The position numbers and the translations under genes were made by a program. DNA of 64,000 nucleotides. Source: Bacteroidales bacterium (GTDB lineage Bacteria; Bacteroidota; Bacteroidia; Bacteroidales; UBA7960). Below are positions 51,766 to 62,437 of the stretch, in pieces (the first letter of the stretch is position 1; every line of letters begins with the position of its first letter). The DNA is taken from assembly GCA_003559855.1 (NCBI GenBank), contig PWJZ01000027.1:42587-106586 (forward strand), in the 5' to 3' direction. The notes under the pieces are model-generated. The model did not search any database and was not told the origin of the DNA. It worked only from the letters and a program-made list of their open reading frames with translations.

Positions 51766-52470
51766 ATGATAAAAACAGTAGAATTAACAAAGATTTTCAG
51801 AACTGAGGAGGTAGAAACCACAGCCTTGAATAAAGTTTCCTTTGAAATTAAAGAAGGAGAATTTGTAGCAATAATGGGTCCTTCCGGATGCGGTAAATCC
51901 ACATTATTGAATATCATGGGATTGCTTGATAATCTTAGCAGTGGCGAGTATTATTTTGTTGAAAAAGATGTTTCTGATTTCAGTGAAAAGCAAAGAGCAA
52001 ATCTAAGGAAGCGCAATATAGGTTTTGTGTTTCAGAACTTTAACCTGATAGATGAGTTAAGCGTTTTTGAAAACATTGAGTTGCCTCTTATATACCTGGG
52101 TATGGGTTCATCGGAGCGTAAAAAACGTGTTGAAGAGGTTCTTGAACAAATGCAGATAATGCATCGCCGGAATCATTTTCCTTTACAGCTTTCAGGTGGT
52201 CAGCAGCAGCGCGTTGCAGTATGCCGTGCAGTGGTGGCAAAGCCCAAAATCATACTTGCCGATGAGCCAACAGGTAACCTTGATTCTACACATGGTGATG
52301 AGGTTATGAATCTTCTGGAAACATTAAATAAAAACGGCACAACAATAATAATAGTTACTCACTCCCAGCGTGATGCATCTTATGCTCAGAGAATAATCAG
52401 ATTATTCGACGGACAGATCGTTACTGAAGATAAAGCTGCTGAGTTTGTGCTGGCGTCGACTACAGCGTAA
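51766..52470 (+). CDS. ABC transporter ATP-binding protein (MacB/LolD type)
   Basis: GPSGCGKSTLLN Walker A, LSGGQQQRVAVCRAV signature, ILADEPTGNLD Walker B. Confidence 0.97.
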   Translation: MIKTVELTKIFRTEEVETTALNKVSFEIKEGEFVAIMGPSGCGKSTLLNIMGLLDNLSSGEYYFVEKDVSDFSEKQRANLRKRNIGFVFQNFNLIDELSVFENIELPLIYLGMGSSERKKRVEEVLEQMQIMHRRNHFPLQLSGGQQQRVAVCRAVVAKPKIILADEPTGNLDSTHGDEVMNLLETLNKNGTTIIIVTHSQRDASYAQRIIRLFDGQIVTEDKAAEFVLASTTA

Positions 52471-52514
52471 ATGCTGAGAAAGGAGTTGTGAGAGGTGAGA
52501 AATGGGATGTAATT

Positions 52515-52557
52515 GGTATTCGGTAATCGGTAATAAGTAATCGGTATTCGGTTAAGT
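52515..52557. repeat. degenerate heptamer array (CGGTAAT)n
   Basis: cggtaat cggtaat aagtaat cggtatt cggttaa. Confidence 0.8.
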
Positions 52558-52668
52558 AAAATTCATAATTAGTTGATAGGGTAAGCATATCAGATTTCTT
52601 TGCGTTCTCCGCGCCTCTGCAAAACACAAATGACAATAGCAACGATTTAAACAAATAAAACCCAAATC

Positions 52669-55056
52669 ATGTTTATTCATTACTTAAAAACAGCTTATAG
52701 ACAATATAAAAGCAACCGTTTTTTTTCACTGATAAACATTATTGGTTTAGCAGTTGCTATGGCCGTTTGTTTTATTATATTCCTGTACGCTTCGCATGAG
52801 TTTAGCTTCGACAGGTTTCATGAAAAATCATCAAATCTTTACCGTTTAAACACTGAAATAATAAGTCCGGGGCAAACTATTAATTCCCCCATAACTTCAG
52901 CGGCTATGGGCCCTGACATGTCAGAACAAATTCCTGAGATTCTGAATTATACACGCATTCAAACAGGAGGAGATGTTTCTGTTTTTAAAGACGATGAATA
53001 TTACAGCTTCAGTAATGCACTTGTTGCCGATGAAAACTTTTTCAAACTGTTTTCCTTTAAACTTGTGGAAGGTAATCCTTCTGCAGTTTTTAATGAGCCG
53101 AAGTCGGTCGTCATTAATAAAGAAAACGCTGATAAGCTTTTCCCGGAAGGAATATCCCCGGTAGGACAAACACTAAGGATTAATGATCAGGACGGATGGA
53201 TGGTAACAGGAGTAATAGAAGACTGTCCGGCAAATTCTCACATCCAGTATGATATATTAACATCTTTTGCAACTCTTGAAGCAATTGGCCAAAATGTGTA
53301 TGAGTGGGATGCCTATATCAGCTTTAACACTTATGTTTTGCTTGATGAAGACTTCGACATGGAAGTTCTTAATAAAAAAACGAAAGACCTGACATGGGAA
53401 AAAGTCAACAAACAGCTTGAACAGTACGGAGCAAAAATAATGTTAAGCTATGTGCCAATTACAGGTATCAGGTTACATAGCAATCTGAACTATGAAATGG
53501 CTGAAACCGGAACCATAACAAAATTAAGATGGTTTTTGCTTGTTGCCATATTTATTTTATTCATAGCCGGATTTAATTACGTTAACCTGACCATTGCCTC
53601 TTCCAATAAAAGAGCTAAAGAAACAGGTTTAAGAAAAGTAGTAGGCGCTGACAAACCCATGATCAGGAAGCAATTTTTCCTTGAAACAATTATCATAACC
53701 GGTATCAGCTTTTTGATTTCCCTGTTGATAGCTGAATTGTTGATGCCACAATTTAATATGTTGTTAGCTTTAAATTTGTCCCTGGCAACTACACCCATAT
53801 GGTTTTATGGCATGGCTTTCCTGATCTTTGTGATATTTTTCGGCATGGCTGCTGGCTTATATCCTGCCTTTTATATGGCAAAGTTTCAACCTGCCCATAT
53901 TCTTAAAGGTGATACATGGATAAAGCCGGGCAACTTTTCTTTACGTAAGCTGCTGTTGACATTACAATTTATTGTTTCCGTAGGATTGATAGTGTGCACC
54001 CTTGTGGTTTATTTACAACTGAATTTTTTCAGGACACAGGACTACGGTTTTGATCATGATAATCTTTTAGCTATGATGGTTGGCGGGCAAACCAATGATA
54101 AGGATTCTGAATTGTTGAAACAAAGGCTTGCTTCATATCCCTGGGTAGAAAGCATAAGCAGATGCAGTTCTTTCCCCGGGATAATGGAATACCAGGAAGG
54201 GTTTGAGTTTGAAGATTCGCCGAATCCTATGATCGTACATCATATGCAGGCTGACAGGTATTATCTTGAAACTCTGAAGGCTTCACTAATAGATGGACGC
54301 TTTTTCAATGCTGAAGACGGAACCGAGCTGGAGAGTGCAGTTATTAACCAGGAGTTGGCAAGGCGTGTAGGATGGACTGACCCTGTAGGTAAAACACTGA
54401 CCCGCAATGAACGAAGATTCCGTGTTATAGGTGTTGTTAAAGATTATCACTTTGAATCTTTTCACAATCCGGTAGCTCCACTGGTAATTACAGCTTTAGG
54501 CCACAGATTGCCATATACCGGATTTTGGGTTTTGATAAGGCATGACCAAAAAGCAAGCTCTGAAGTAATTCCTGCTATTGAAAAAGAATGGCGGTCGCTA
54601 TTTCCGGATCGAGCAATTCATTATGGGTTTATCAGCCAGATCATGGGTGATTATTACGAGGTTGAAAACAATTTCGGCAAATTGTTCTTAATTTTTTCAT
54701 CACTGGCAATAATTATAGCAATGCTGGGAGTTTTAGGATTGTCAGCTCTGTCGGCTCGTCAGCGCATGAAAGAAATTGCAGTGCGAAAAGTGCTTGGAGC
54801 ATCGGCTCATGGAATAGTCAAAAAATTCTCTTACGAATACGTGATATTAATTTTGGTTGCTGCTGTTATAGCCATACCTCTTGCTTACTATATCATGGAT
54901 AAGTGGCTTGCCGGATTTGCTTATTCAATAAGCTTCCCTTATTGGACCTTTGCTGCAGGAGTAATTATTTCAGGAGCCATATGCATGCTGATAGTTTCAA
55001 TACAGTCGCTGAAGGCAATATCTCAAAATCCTGTGGAGACGCTGAAGGCTGAGTGA
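52669..55056 (+). CDS. ABC transporter permease (MacB/FtsX type)
   Basis: FtsX domain repeats, KRAKETGLRKVVGA and RMKEIAVRKVLGAS. Confidence 0.93.
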   Translation: MFIHYLKTAYRQYKSNRFFSLINIIGLAVAMAVCFIIFLYASHEFSFDRFHEKSSNLYRLNTEIISPGQTINSPITSAAMGPDMSEQIPEILNYTRIQTGGDVSVFKDDEYYSFSNALVADENFFKLFSFKLVEGNPSAVFNEPKSVVINKENADKLFPEGISPVGQTLRINDQDGWMVTGVIEDCPANSHIQYDILTSFATLEAIGQNVYEWDAYISFNTYVLLDEDFDMEVLNKKTKDLTWEKVNKQLEQYGAKIMLSYVPITGIRLHSNLNYEMAETGTITKLRWFLLVAIFILFIAGFNYVNLTIASSNKRAKETGLRKVVGADKPMIRKQFFLETIIITGISFLISLLIAELLMPQFNMLLALNLSLATTPIWFYGMAFLIFVIFFGMAAGLYPAFYMAKFQPAHILKGDTWIKPGNFSLRKLLLTLQFIVSVGLIVCTLVVYLQLNFFRTQDYGFDHDNLLAMMVGGQTNDKDSELLKQRLASYPWVESISRCSSFPGIMEYQEGFEFEDSPNPMIVHHMQADRYYLETLKASLIDGRFFNAEDGTELESAVINQELARRVGWTDPVGKTLTRNERRFRVIGVVKDYHFESFHNPVAPLVITALGHRLPYTGFWVLIRHDQKASSEVIPAIEKEWRSLFPDRAIHYGFISQIMGDYYEVENNFGKLFLIFSSLAIIIAMLGVLGLSALSARQRMKEIAVRKVLGASAHGIVKKFSYEYVILILVAAVIAIPLAYYIMDKWLAGFAYSISFPYWTFAAGVIISGAICMLIVSIQSLKAISQNPVETLKAE

Positions 55057-55345
55057 GGCATGGGGCATGGTGCATGGAGTATGGTGCAGGTAGCAGGGAG
55101 TAGGAAATAAGGAGTACTGAGAGGTATTCGGTAATTGGTTATGGTAATTGGTTTGAATATGGCTGAATAGTGTTTATTTGTTGAGTCGTTGAGTCGTTTA
55201 ATCATTTAGGTGTTGAGGTTAAAGGTATTTGGTCTTCGGTGGTAAGTAATCGGTATTCGGTAATCAGTAACCAGTATTCGGTAATTAGTATTTTTCGTAA
55301 TTCGTATATTCGTAAGAGATTCGTTATTCGACACAATAATAGATT
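55057..55345. repeat. degenerate heptamer arrays (GCATGGN then TCGGTAA/TTCGTAA units)
   Basis: gcatggg gcatggt gcatgga gtatggt gcaggta; tcggtat tcggtaa tcagtaa ccagtat tcggtaa. Confidence 0.8.
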
Positions 55346-55372
55346 CGTAATTCAACAGAAAAACCACAATAA

Positions 55373-57766
55373 ATGTTTAAGAACTATTTAAAAACAACCA
55401 TACGATTAATTTTCAGAAACAAGTCGCAAAGCATCATTAATATTCTGGGGCTTTCGCTTGGCTTGGCTGCATTTATACTGATATGGATGTTTGTTTTCAC
55501 TGAGTTCAGCTATGATGAATATCACGAAAATTCTCACAGAATTAAGAGAGTGGGTTTTGAAGTTGGAATGGGAGTTAGTGATAGTCAGCCAATACCTGCA
55601 ACCCCTATGCATGCAGGGCCTGGTGCTTTGGAAATAATTCCGGAAGTAGAGGCCTATACCAGGTTGGTACCCAGCTTTGGCTTCAATGCTAATATACGCT
55701 ATCAAGATAAAATACTTAATACCGGCGACTTTATGTACGTTGACTCTACTTTTTTCGACGTCTTTACATACAAGTTCATATATGGTGAACCTTATCGTAG
55801 TTTAACAGAGCCCCAAACAATGGTATTAACAAGGTCTCTTGCCGAAAAAATTTTTGATAGTGCCCATGAAGCTTATAATCAATTAATATACTTTAATGAT
55901 GAAAGCTTTAGGATTACCGGAATAATTGAAGATGTACCCGAAAACTCCCATTTTGGATTTTCCGTTTTACTTTCACTGGAAACCATTTGGGGTGGCGATA
56001 ATGAGCCATCAACCGGCTTTAACTGTTACACATATTTGTTATTACACGAAAATTACAATAATAACAATGATTTTGAAAGCAAATTCAATGAAGCTATTAC
56101 CGATTATTTATATAGTACACACAGTTATTATGATCCTGATTTAATACAATTTGAAGCTTTCCTTCAGCCACTTGAAAAAATACACCTTCACTCAAATATG
56201 ATTTGGGAGTTGGGAAATAACGGCAATTATACTGTAGTGATTCTTTTCATTGCAATCTCTGTTTTCATAATTCTGTTAGCTATAGTTAACTTCGTAAATC
56301 TTTCAACAGCGAGGGCGGGATCACGAGCCCGTGAAATTGGCGTTAGAAAAGCCATGGGCTCGGATAAAAAAAAGCTAATAACACAATTCCTTACAGAAAC
56401 TTTTTTTATTACATTGATATCACTGATTATAGCCCTGGTAATTGCTGAGATATTTGCGCGGCCATTCGGTATGCTAATGGAAAGAGAACTGTCTCTTGCC
56501 ATAATCTTGTCACCTGCCGGCATAGCTATGATGCTTATAATATTGCTGATAACCGGCTTTCTTTCAGGCCTATACCCTGCTTTTTACCTGTCAGGTTTCC
56601 AACCGGGCCCCATACTGAAAGGTGAACAGGTTAAAGGAAAGGGTGGCAAATTTTTCAGGAAAGTGCTTGTAACAATGCAATTTATTATTTCGATGTTTTT
56701 AATCTCGGTTTTATTCGTCGTGTTCAGCCAATTAAATTATGTAAGCCAAAAAGACCTGGGGTTCAACAGGGATAATGTTTTAATGGTGCGTGACGTATCT
56801 TCTCAGATATCTGCTAATTACGGGTCATTAAGACACGAACTGCTTTCTGTTCCTGGTGTTATAGAAGTAAGCGGATCACTGCAGGACTTCACGGCAAGCA
56901 CACATATGGACCAGGTCCGAAAAAGCAGGGAAGACTATAAGGATGGTGTTGTTTGCAACATTTATGCTGTTGATCATAGCTTCCCTGAGCTAATGGAGTT
57001 CAGTATAAAAAAGGGTCGATTCTTCTCAAAAGACCACGCACTCGATAGTGAAAGAGCATTTATAATCAATGAAACAGCAGTTAGAGCTTTAGGACTCGAA
57101 GAGCCGATTGGTAAACAACTTTATTCTTTTGGATTCTATGGCGAGGTTGTTGGTGTTGTTAATGATTTTAATTTCAGATCATTGCATAGCAGTATCGAAC
57201 CATTATTGTTTTTGATTGATGATGAAAACTATAATTATTTGTATATAAGATTAAGCCCGGAAAATCAAAGAAGTACAGTTGAACAAATAAAGAGTGTATT
57301 ATCAGGCGTTGACCCTCATTATGTACATGATATTATTTTTATGGAAAATCGTATGGAGCAATACTACCAGGGAGAACAACGCACCGGCAATCTTGTATTT
57401 TATGGCTCTATACTTGCAATATTTATTTCAATGATGGGTGTTTATTCACTTGCTGCCTTTACGGCAGAACAAAGAACCAAGGAGCTGGGGATAAGAAAAG
57501 TCCTTGGAGCCTCGCATGGCATGCTTTTATGGCTGTTTAACAAAGAAAACTTACTATTGGTAATAATAGCCTTCGTTATTACAATACCATTATCATGGTG
57601 GGTGGCTGATTACTGGCTAAGCAATTTTGAATACCAGATAAGCCTTAATCCATTAATATTTATATTGCCGGGAATAATTGCGTTTGTATTATGCTTTATT
57701 ACTGCAAGTTTGCAGGCATGGCGGGTTATAAGGTCAAATCCGGCAGAGTCGTTGAGAACGGAGTGA
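55373..57766 (+). CDS. ABC transporter permease (MacB/FtsX type), second
   Basis: RAREIGVRKAMGS and RTKELGIRKVLGAS FtsX motifs. Confidence 0.93.
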   Translation: MFKNYLKTTIRLIFRNKSQSIINILGLSLGLAAFILIWMFVFTEFSYDEYHENSHRIKRVGFEVGMGVSDSQPIPATPMHAGPGALEIIPEVEAYTRLVPSFGFNANIRYQDKILNTGDFMYVDSTFFDVFTYKFIYGEPYRSLTEPQTMVLTRSLAEKIFDSAHEAYNQLIYFNDESFRITGIIEDVPENSHFGFSVLLSLETIWGGDNEPSTGFNCYTYLLLHENYNNNNDFESKFNEAITDYLYSTHSYYDPDLIQFEAFLQPLEKIHLHSNMIWELGNNGNYTVVILFIAISVFIILLAIVNFVNLSTARAGSRAREIGVRKAMGSDKKKLITQFLTETFFITLISLIIALVIAEIFARPFGMLMERELSLAIILSPAGIAMMLIILLITGFLSGLYPAFYLSGFQPGPILKGEQVKGKGGKFFRKVLVTMQFIISMFLISVLFVVFSQLNYVSQKDLGFNRDNVLMVRDVSSQISANYGSLRHELLSVPGVIEVSGSLQDFTASTHMDQVRKSREDYKDGVVCNIYAVDHSFPELMEFSIKKGRFFSKDHALDSERAFIINETAVRALGLEEPIGKQLYSFGFYGEVVGVVNDFNFRSLHSSIEPLLFLIDDENYNYLYIRLSPENQRSTVEQIKSVLSGVDPHYVHDIIFMENRMEQYYQGEQRTGNLVFYGSILAIFISMMGVYSLAAFTAEQRTKELGIRKVLGASHGMLLWLFNKENLLLVIIAFVITIPLSWWVADYWLSNFEYQISLNPLIFILPGIIAFVLCFITASLQAWRVIRSNPAESLRTE

Positions 57767-57935
57767 CAATATGACAATGTGTTTATGCGATGATAAGTTA
57801 ATGGGCATATGTTTTAATATGAAGCTTGTAACATCCGGTATTGGCCAAATTAATTCATCTTATAACCATTTGATGATGTAAAAAAATGAATAAGAGAAAC
57901 GAAAGAGAAAAGCCAAAAGCTGTGCCTGCCGATCA

Positions 57936-58388
57936 TTATTTTTCAATTATGGCAAGCTCAAAATCATATAACAAATTATTGAGGTTTTTTACTTTTTCCG
58001 TCTCCTTTAACCATATCACTGCAGCAATCTGTTTAATACTGCGTAATTTTGCTACAATGTTTTCTATATCAATCCTGAAATCCTTCGATTTCAGAAGAAG
58101 TAAATAATCAAGATTCTTTGGCTCGGGCAGTAAAATATGTCCGTTTTTGCGGTTATTCAAAAGATAATATTCAATCATTAACCCCCGGTCCATATATGTG
58201 AAAAGTGAAAATGACTGAGGTTTTTCAACTTTAAATGGAGTAAGTGAAATATCATTTGTCCGTGACAATTTTAAACTTAAATGTTTGTTTATGAACCAGC
58301 ACAGACGATAGTTGCTCAGGCTTGAAAATATGCCTAAAACCTGAAAATCGGATTCATATTTAACTTCAAATTTCAGTTTTTTGATCAT
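57936..58388 (-). CDS. IPExxxVDY family protein
   Basis: ILLPEPKNLDYLLLL motif and position downstream of rnc. Confidence 0.8.
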   Translation of the reverse strand: MIKKLKFEVKYESDFQVLGIFSSLSNYRLCWFINKHLSLKLSRTNDISLTPFKVEKPQSFSLFTYMDRGLMIEYYLLNNRKNGHILLPEPKNLDYLLLLKSKDFRIDIENIVAKLRSIKQIAAVIWLKETEKVKNLNNLLYDFELAIIEK

Positions 58389-59121
58389 TTCTATTATTAT
58401 TTGTCAGTTTTTCCCAAGCCATTTTGGCGGCAATTTGTTCGGCTTTTTTTATCGTATAATCTTTACCTGTTCCAAACACTTTATTATCAATTTCAGCTTC
58501 AACTATATAGATTTTTAATTTATTATTTGTCTCTTTTTCTTCTGCCAGGTTAAAATTTATTTCCTTTTTATTTTTTTGCCCCCACTCAATAAGCTTGCTT
58601 TTGAAGTTGAGTTCGGTAGATATCAATTCTTCTATATCAATATGCAGGGTAATTATTTTATTAATAATAATTTCCCTTGTAAATTCGTAACCTTTGTCGA
58701 GGTATATGGCTCCCACGAAAGCTTCAAAAGCGTCTCCCGGAATAGATGTAGCAGATTTATTGCCGTTAAAATGAGTTTTGATCAGCTGGTTTAATCCCAG
58801 TTTTCGTGAAAGGTTATTTAGATTGCTTCGGCTTACTATCCTTGACCTTATTTCAGTCAAAAAGCCTTCGTCTTTGATGGGGAATTTTTTAAAGAGATAT
58901 TCTGCAACTACAGAGCCTAAAATAGCATCACCTAAAAATTCGAGTCTTTCATTATTGATTTTTTTGCCGTCAGGGAATGCCTGGGCCACCGACCTGTGCC
59001 TGAGTGCAAGCTTGTAGGGTGCCAGGTTTCTTGGATAGAATCCAAAAATATTTTTTATTGCGTTAATCAGTTTTTTATCTGAACCGGAATGTTTACTGAT
59101 TAAATTTCTCAGTGATCTCAA
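58366..59121 (-). CDS. rnc: ribonuclease III
   Basis: NERLEFLGDAILGSVVAEYLF signature and dsRBD C-terminus. Confidence 0.96.
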   Translation of the reverse strand: MRSLRNLISKHSGSDKKLINAIKNIFGFYPRNLAPYKLALRHRSVAQAFPDGKKINNERLEFLGDAILGSVVAEYLFKKFPIKDEGFLTEIRSRIVSRSNLNNLSRKLGLNQLIKTHFNGNKSATSIPGDAFEAFVGAIYLDKGYEFTREIIINKIITLHIDIEELISTELNFKSKLIEWGQKNKKEINFNLAEEKETNNKLKIYIVEAEIDNKVFGTGKDYTIKKAEQIAAKMAWEKLTNNNRNDQKTEI

Positions 59122-59129
59122 AATAAAGT

Positions 59130-60383
59130 TTATTCGGAATATTTTTTAAAAACCAGGGAAACATTATGACCTCCAAAACCAAAGGTATTACTGAGCGCTA
59201 CATTGATTTTTCTTTTTTTGGCTTTGTTAAATGTAAAATCAAGTTTCGGATCAATTTCAGGATCTGGGATAAAATGGTTAATGGTAGGAGGTACGATATC
59301 GTTTTTAATTGCCAGGATAGTTGCAATTGCTTCGGCGGCTCCGGCAGCGCCTAAAAGATGTCCCATCATTGATTTTGTGGAGTTGATGCTGATTTTATAC
59401 GCATGTTCGCCAAAAAGAGAAACGATGGCTTTTGGCTCGGCAATATCACCCAAAGGTGTGGAAGTACCATGAGTGTTAATATGGTCAACATCCTGAATAT
59501 TAAGACCTGCATCATCGAGTGCGTATTTCATGACCTTCTCGGCGCCCAATCCCTCAGGATGCGGGCTGGTGATGTGATATGCATCGGCCGACAGCCCGCC
59601 GCCAACAACTTCAGCATATATCTTTGCTCCGCGTTTTTTTGCATGTTCAAGCTCTTCGAGAATCAAAGCACCACCACCTTCGCCAAGAACAAATCCATCA
59701 CGGTCTTTATCAAATGGTCTTGAAGCTGTAGCCGGATCATCATTCCTGACAGATATTGCATGCATCGCATTAAACCCTCCTATGCCGGCAGGATTAACAG
59801 CAGCTTCTGATCCGCCCGTAATAAAAACATCAGCCTTGTTAAGACGAATGTAATTGAATGAATCCACTAAAGAATTAGCCGATGAAGCACATGCAGAAAC
59901 TGTAGTGAAATTAGGCCCCCTTAATCCATATTTTATTGATATATGACCTGCAGCAATGTCTGCTATCATCTTTGGAATAAAAAACGGGCTGAATCTCGGT
60001 TTTCCATCACCCCTGCCAAAATCAATAATCTCCTGTAAAAAGGTATCTAATCCTCCAATACCACTACCCCAAATTACACCCGATCTGTCAAGATCAATAT
60101 TTTGCAGGTCAATACCTGAATCTTTTAATGCCTCATCGGTAGAAACCATAGCATATTGGGCATAAAGATCATACTTGCGTATTTCCTTCCTTTCAAAATA
60201 ATCTTTAGGATCGTAGCCCTTAACTTCACAGGCAAATTTGGATTTGAATTTAGAAGGGTCAAAACGGGTAATTGTAGCTGCACTGCTAACTCCGTTAAGC
60301 AAATTGTCCCAGAGATCAGGAATATTATTACCTAAAGGAGTTATAGCACCTAAACCTGTTACTACTACTCTACGAAGTTTCAT
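59130..60383 (-). CDS. fabF: beta-ketoacyl-ACP synthase II
   Basis: VVTGLGAITPLGNN, TVSACASSANSL, NTHGTSTPLGD. Confidence 0.97.
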   Translation of the reverse strand: MKLRRVVVTGLGAITPLGNNIPDLWDNLLNGVSSAATITRFDPSKFKSKFACEVKGYDPKDYFERKEIRKYDLYAQYAMVSTDEALKDSGIDLQNIDLDRSGVIWGSGIGGLDTFLQEIIDFGRGDGKPRFSPFFIPKMIADIAAGHISIKYGLRGPNFTTVSACASSANSLVDSFNYIRLNKADVFITGGSEAAVNPAGIGGFNAMHAISVRNDDPATASRPFDKDRDGFVLGEGGGALILEELEHAKKRGAKIYAEVVGGGLSADAYHITSPHPEGLGAEKVMKYALDDAGLNIQDVDHINTHGTSTPLGDIAEPKAIVSLFGEHAYKISINSTKSMMGHLLGAAGAAEAIATILAIKNDIVPPTINHFIPDPEIDPKLDFTFNKAKKRKINVALSNTFGFGGHNVSLVFKKYSE

Positions 60384-60400
60384 CGAAAGCTTCTTAGTTT

Positions 60401-60637
60401 CTACTTGTTTGTGTTTTCAATATAGGCTATAGCTTCACCCACCGTGCTGATCTTTTCCGCCTGATCATCAGGAATAGCGATATTGAACTCCTTCTCGAAT
60501 TCCATTATAAGCTCAACAGTGTCCAAAGAATCGGCACCTAAATCATTGGTAAAGCTTGCTTCGGGAGTTACCTCCTTCTCATCTACACCAAGCTTGTCAA
60601 CAATAATTGCCTTTACTCTTGCAGTAATGTCTGACAT
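60401..60637 (-). CDS. acpP: acyl carrier protein
   Basis: [20 protein letters not shown]. Confidence 0.97.
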   Translation of the reverse strand: MSDITARVKAIIVDKLGVDEKEVTPEASFTNDLGADSLDTVELIMEFEKEFNIAIPDDQAEKISTVGEAIAYIENTNK

Positions 60638-61043
60638 GATTTAAACTTTTTAGTTAAACAAGATGCAAAGAAAAATATTAAAATTATTATAACCAACTTT
60701 TTTTTTGCCAAAAACACCATTATTGTTGCAATTGACTGTATTTGTGTAAGTTATAAAACGCAAAAAACTGTGAAAAAATATATCTCTTTTCCAAAAAATA
60801 ACAGTGGCAAATATAATAAAATAAACAGATGTTTCATAAAATTCAAATTTTTATAATTAAAGAAAATGTTTGTTAAATTCGCATTGTAAAAGTAACGGTT
60901 TATGAGCAACGGTTGGATCGTGCAAGGCAGGCCGGCTAATGTAATAATCTGCGAGATAAAAACTGAAAACGGCACATAACAATAAATAACAGAAAAGTAT
61001 CAAATGTAAAATTATTAAACAAAAAAGCTTCAATTATAAATTT

Positions 61044-61628
61044 ATGCAGAAAAAGATTGATCTGGCTATATTAGCATCAGGAAGCGGAACCAATGCAGAA
61101 AATATTATCAAGTATTTCGATAATCACCCCATAATAGATGCTGCTCTACTTGTTAGCAATAAAAATGATGCAAAAGCTATCGAAAAGGCAAAGAACCATA
61201 ATGTTCCCGTTGAGGTTATATCTAATAAACAATGGAATAATCCGGAAGACGTATTGCCGGTTTTTGAAAAATATAAAATAGATTTTATTGTTCTGGCCGG
61301 ATTTCTTATTCTGGTGCCATCATGGCTAATTGAAAAGTATAACCGTAATATTCTTAATATACATCCTGCATTGTTGCCTGAATTCGGCGGCAAAGGCATG
61401 TATGGCATGAACGTACATTGCGCTGTCATAAATGAGGGTAAGGAAGAAAGCGGTATATCCATTCATTACGTCAATGAAAAGTACGATGAAGGCGATATTA
61501 TCTTCCAGGCAAAATGCAAAGTACCAAAAGACCGCTCACCTAAATCTTTAGCCAAAAAAGTACATAAGCTCGAGTATGAATTTTACCCCAAAGTTATTGA
61601 AAGCGTTATAATGGGAAAAATTAAATGA
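61044..61628 (+). CDS. purN: phosphoribosylglycinamide formyltransferase
   Basis: LAILASGSGTNAENII, NIHPALLPEFGGKGMYG. Confidence 0.96.
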   Translation: MQKKIDLAILASGSGTNAENIIKYFDNHPIIDAALLVSNKNDAKAIEKAKNHNVPVEVISNKQWNNPEDVLPVFEKYKIDFIVLAGFLILVPSWLIEKYNRNILNIHPALLPEFGGKGMYGMNVHCAVINEGKEESGISIHYVNEKYDEGDIIFQAKCKVPKDRSPKSLAKKVHKLEYEFYPKVIESVIMGKIK

Positions 61629-61738
61629 ACCTAAAGCGAAATTGATTAATATTGAAGGTTTTTGTCATTGCTGAAAACTCCCTTGTCCTTATGAATTAGT
61701 ATCTTGTTTTAAAAAAAAGTCAGATTTTTTAAAAAAAA

Positions 61739-61770
61739 TTTGACAAATGAACTATTGTTCATTATCTTTG
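61739..61770 (+). promoter_or_regulatory. promoter with embedded palindromic operator for the DUF134 gene
   Basis: TTTG-N20-TATCTTTG; spacer carries perfect inverted repeat AATGAAC-TATT-GTTCATT (61746-61763). Confidence 0.55.
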
Positions 61771-61793
61771 TACCAATCAATTGTTCAATAAAT

Positions 61794-62387
61794 ATGTCGC
61801 CAAGAATTAAAAGATTAAGGAAGGTTTTGAATCCGCCGCCAATAAAGGGCTTTAAACCATACGGGCATGAAGCCGGAAATCAAAAAGCTGAACCCGTAGT
61901 ATTATTATTTGAAGAATATGAAGCGTTACGGTTATGTGATTATGATATGTGCAATCATCATCGTGCGTCAGTAATAATGGATGTTTCTCGTCCTACTTTC
62001 ACTCGTATATATGCTTCGGCGCGTCAAAAAATAGCAAAAGCTTTTGTTGAAGGCAGGCAAATCGCTATTGAAGGCGGTAAAGTTTATTTTGACAGTGATT
62101 GGTATCATTGTACAAAGTGCAGATGCTATTTTAATAACCCTGACAGGGAAAAAGAAGTTGAAAACTGCCCTTTGTGCGGTAGTGCAGAGATTGTAAGTTT
62201 TGAAACGAATAATGCGGGATATTTTTTTAAAACAAGACAATGCGATGATTTTTGTGTTTGTCCTGATTGCGGATTTGAGCAAAAGCATCAATATGGTAAG
62301 CCTTGCAGTAAAATTGTTTGCCCGCAATGCAACACTCGTATGAGAAGAAAAGGAAGTCCGTATTGCTGGGATGGTAAAGAGAGATAA
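61794..62387 (+). CDS. DUF134 family HTH protein with C-terminal zinc-ribbon region
   Basis: MSPRIKRLRKVLNPPPIKGFKP...LLFEEYEALRLCDYD...ASVIMDVSRPTFTRIYASARQKIA; several CxxC pairs. Confidence 0.88.
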   Translation: MSPRIKRLRKVLNPPPIKGFKPYGHEAGNQKAEPVVLLFEEYEALRLCDYDMCNHHRASVIMDVSRPTFTRIYASARQKIAKAFVEGRQIAIEGGKVYFDSDWYHCTKCRCYFNNPDREKEVENCPLCGSAEIVSFETNNAGYFFKTRQCDDFCVCPDCGFEQKHQYGKPCSKIVCPQCNTRMRRKGSPYCWDGKER

Positions 62388-62437
62388 CTTATTAATAGAT
62401 GTTTTAAATTAAATATTAAAATTAATATGAACAATAA

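Noticed and set aside
51565-55345. CRISPR-like repeats
   Set aside because: Units are 7 nt, contiguous and degenerate, with no unique spacers of 25-40 bp and no cas genes in the window
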